A stretch of 5,682 nt of DNA, from positions 1 to 5,682 of the forward strand of contig CAMPHP010000250.1 of assembly GCA_946885925.1 (NCBI GenBank), read 5' to 3'. Below are positions 5,388 to 5,682 of this stretch, piece by piece. Source of the stretch: an uncultured Litorilinea sp. GTDB lineage: Bacteria; Chloroflexota; Anaerolineae; Caldilineales; Caldilineaceae. The translations under genes were made by a program, and so were the position numbers. Below the pieces are notes generated by a model that saw only the letters and a list, made by a program, of their open reading frames with translations, ran no database searches and was not told the origin of the DNA. Numbering within the stretch: the first letter of the stretch is position 1; each line of letters begins with the position of its first letter.

Positions 5388-5682
5388 ATGCCAAACTACA
5401 AAACAGACTGGCATGACAAACAAGAGCGCGGGGTAGAGAGGAGTCCGTGGGTACGGCTCGACCGCGCTACGCTAGAGCAAGATAAACAGGGTTATTTGCT
5501 GACCATCAGTGGATTTGGGCTGCAATGCGGACCAATCCCGCCGGAGGTCACGGTGGGCGACCTACACGCAACGGAGTTGCGCTGTAGCGCCGACAAGCGA
5601 ACATTGACAGGCCAGTTGGACCGCTTGCCTGAATCGAATGAGGTCTTTGTGAATTTGGGTCCGGGACTACAAGGCACATGCA
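5388..5682 (+). CDS. Leaderless protein with an IPT/TIG-like beta domain, 3' partial
   Basis: The frame opens with ATG at 5388 and stays open to the right edge (98 codons seen). It starts 30 bases after the hydrolase stop with no terminator between, so co-transcription is likely. The Shine-Dalgarno is weak: GAAAGG at 5371-5376 (11 bases away) or AAGAG at 5379-5383 (4 bases away). The first 35 residues are hydrophilic and charged (MPNYKTDWHDKQERG...), so no signal peptide is evident. From about residue 36 the pattern YLLTISGFGL, then PPEVTVGD, then LRCSADKRTLTGQL and VFVNLG resembles an IPT/TIG (Ig-like, plexin/transcription-factor) strand order; this is a by-eye inference. Function is unknown. 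Like the hydrolase, it pairs a beta-domain with no visible export signal. Confidence 0.65.
   Translation, partial: MPNYKTDWHDKQERGVERSPWVRLDRATLEQDKQGYLLTISGFGLQCGPIPPEVTVGDLHATELRCSADKRTLTGQLDRLPESNEVFVNLGPGLQGTC

Overview
The window is from a bacterial chromosome of moderately high GC content (an estimate by eye, not a count). It carries four genes, all on the + strand, and two gene-free intervals of about 240 bases each. The organism cannot be fixed from the sequence. The combination of an enolase-superfamily enzyme, an AIM24-family protein, a large modular hydrolase and a palindromic intergenic repeat would fit a Chloroflexota-like or other environmental bacterium, but that is only a guess.

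Layout: (1) 1-1131 is the 3' part of an enolase-superfamily (muconate-lactonizing / mandelate-racemase type) gene whose frame is open at the left edge. (2) 1132-1370 is intergenic. It holds a compact palindromic element (1169-1271) made of two facing half-units whose sequence differences are compensatory, followed by an extended -10 promoter. (3) 1371-2039 encodes a complete AIM24/DUF124 (TIGR00266-type) protein. (4) 2040-2276 is intergenic, with two hairpin-forming inverted repeats and a near-consensus promoter (TTGACG-N17-TACAAT) that has a perfect inverted repeat nested between its -35 and -10 boxes. (5) 2277-5357 encodes a 1026-residue modular protein: six regular beta-domain repeats, then an alpha/beta hydrolase domain with a GHSMGG nucleophile elbow, then a C-terminal beta-sandwich that looks carbohydrate- or ligand-binding. 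(6) 5388-5682 is the 5' part of a further gene, only 30 bases downstream and probably in the same transcript. It encodes a leaderless protein with an IPT/TIG-like beta domain and runs off the right edge.

The most interesting unit is the last pair of genes with their promoter. The large hydrolase has a cysteine-rich array of about 88-residue repeats and no signal peptide, its promoter has an operator-like palindrome, and the next gene also starts with a leaderless beta-domain protein. This looks like an independently regulated operon for modular, possibly surface- or polymer-acting proteins. Neither substrate nor export route can be told from the sequence. The enolase-family and AIM24 genes appear to be separate transcription units with no visible functional link to it.
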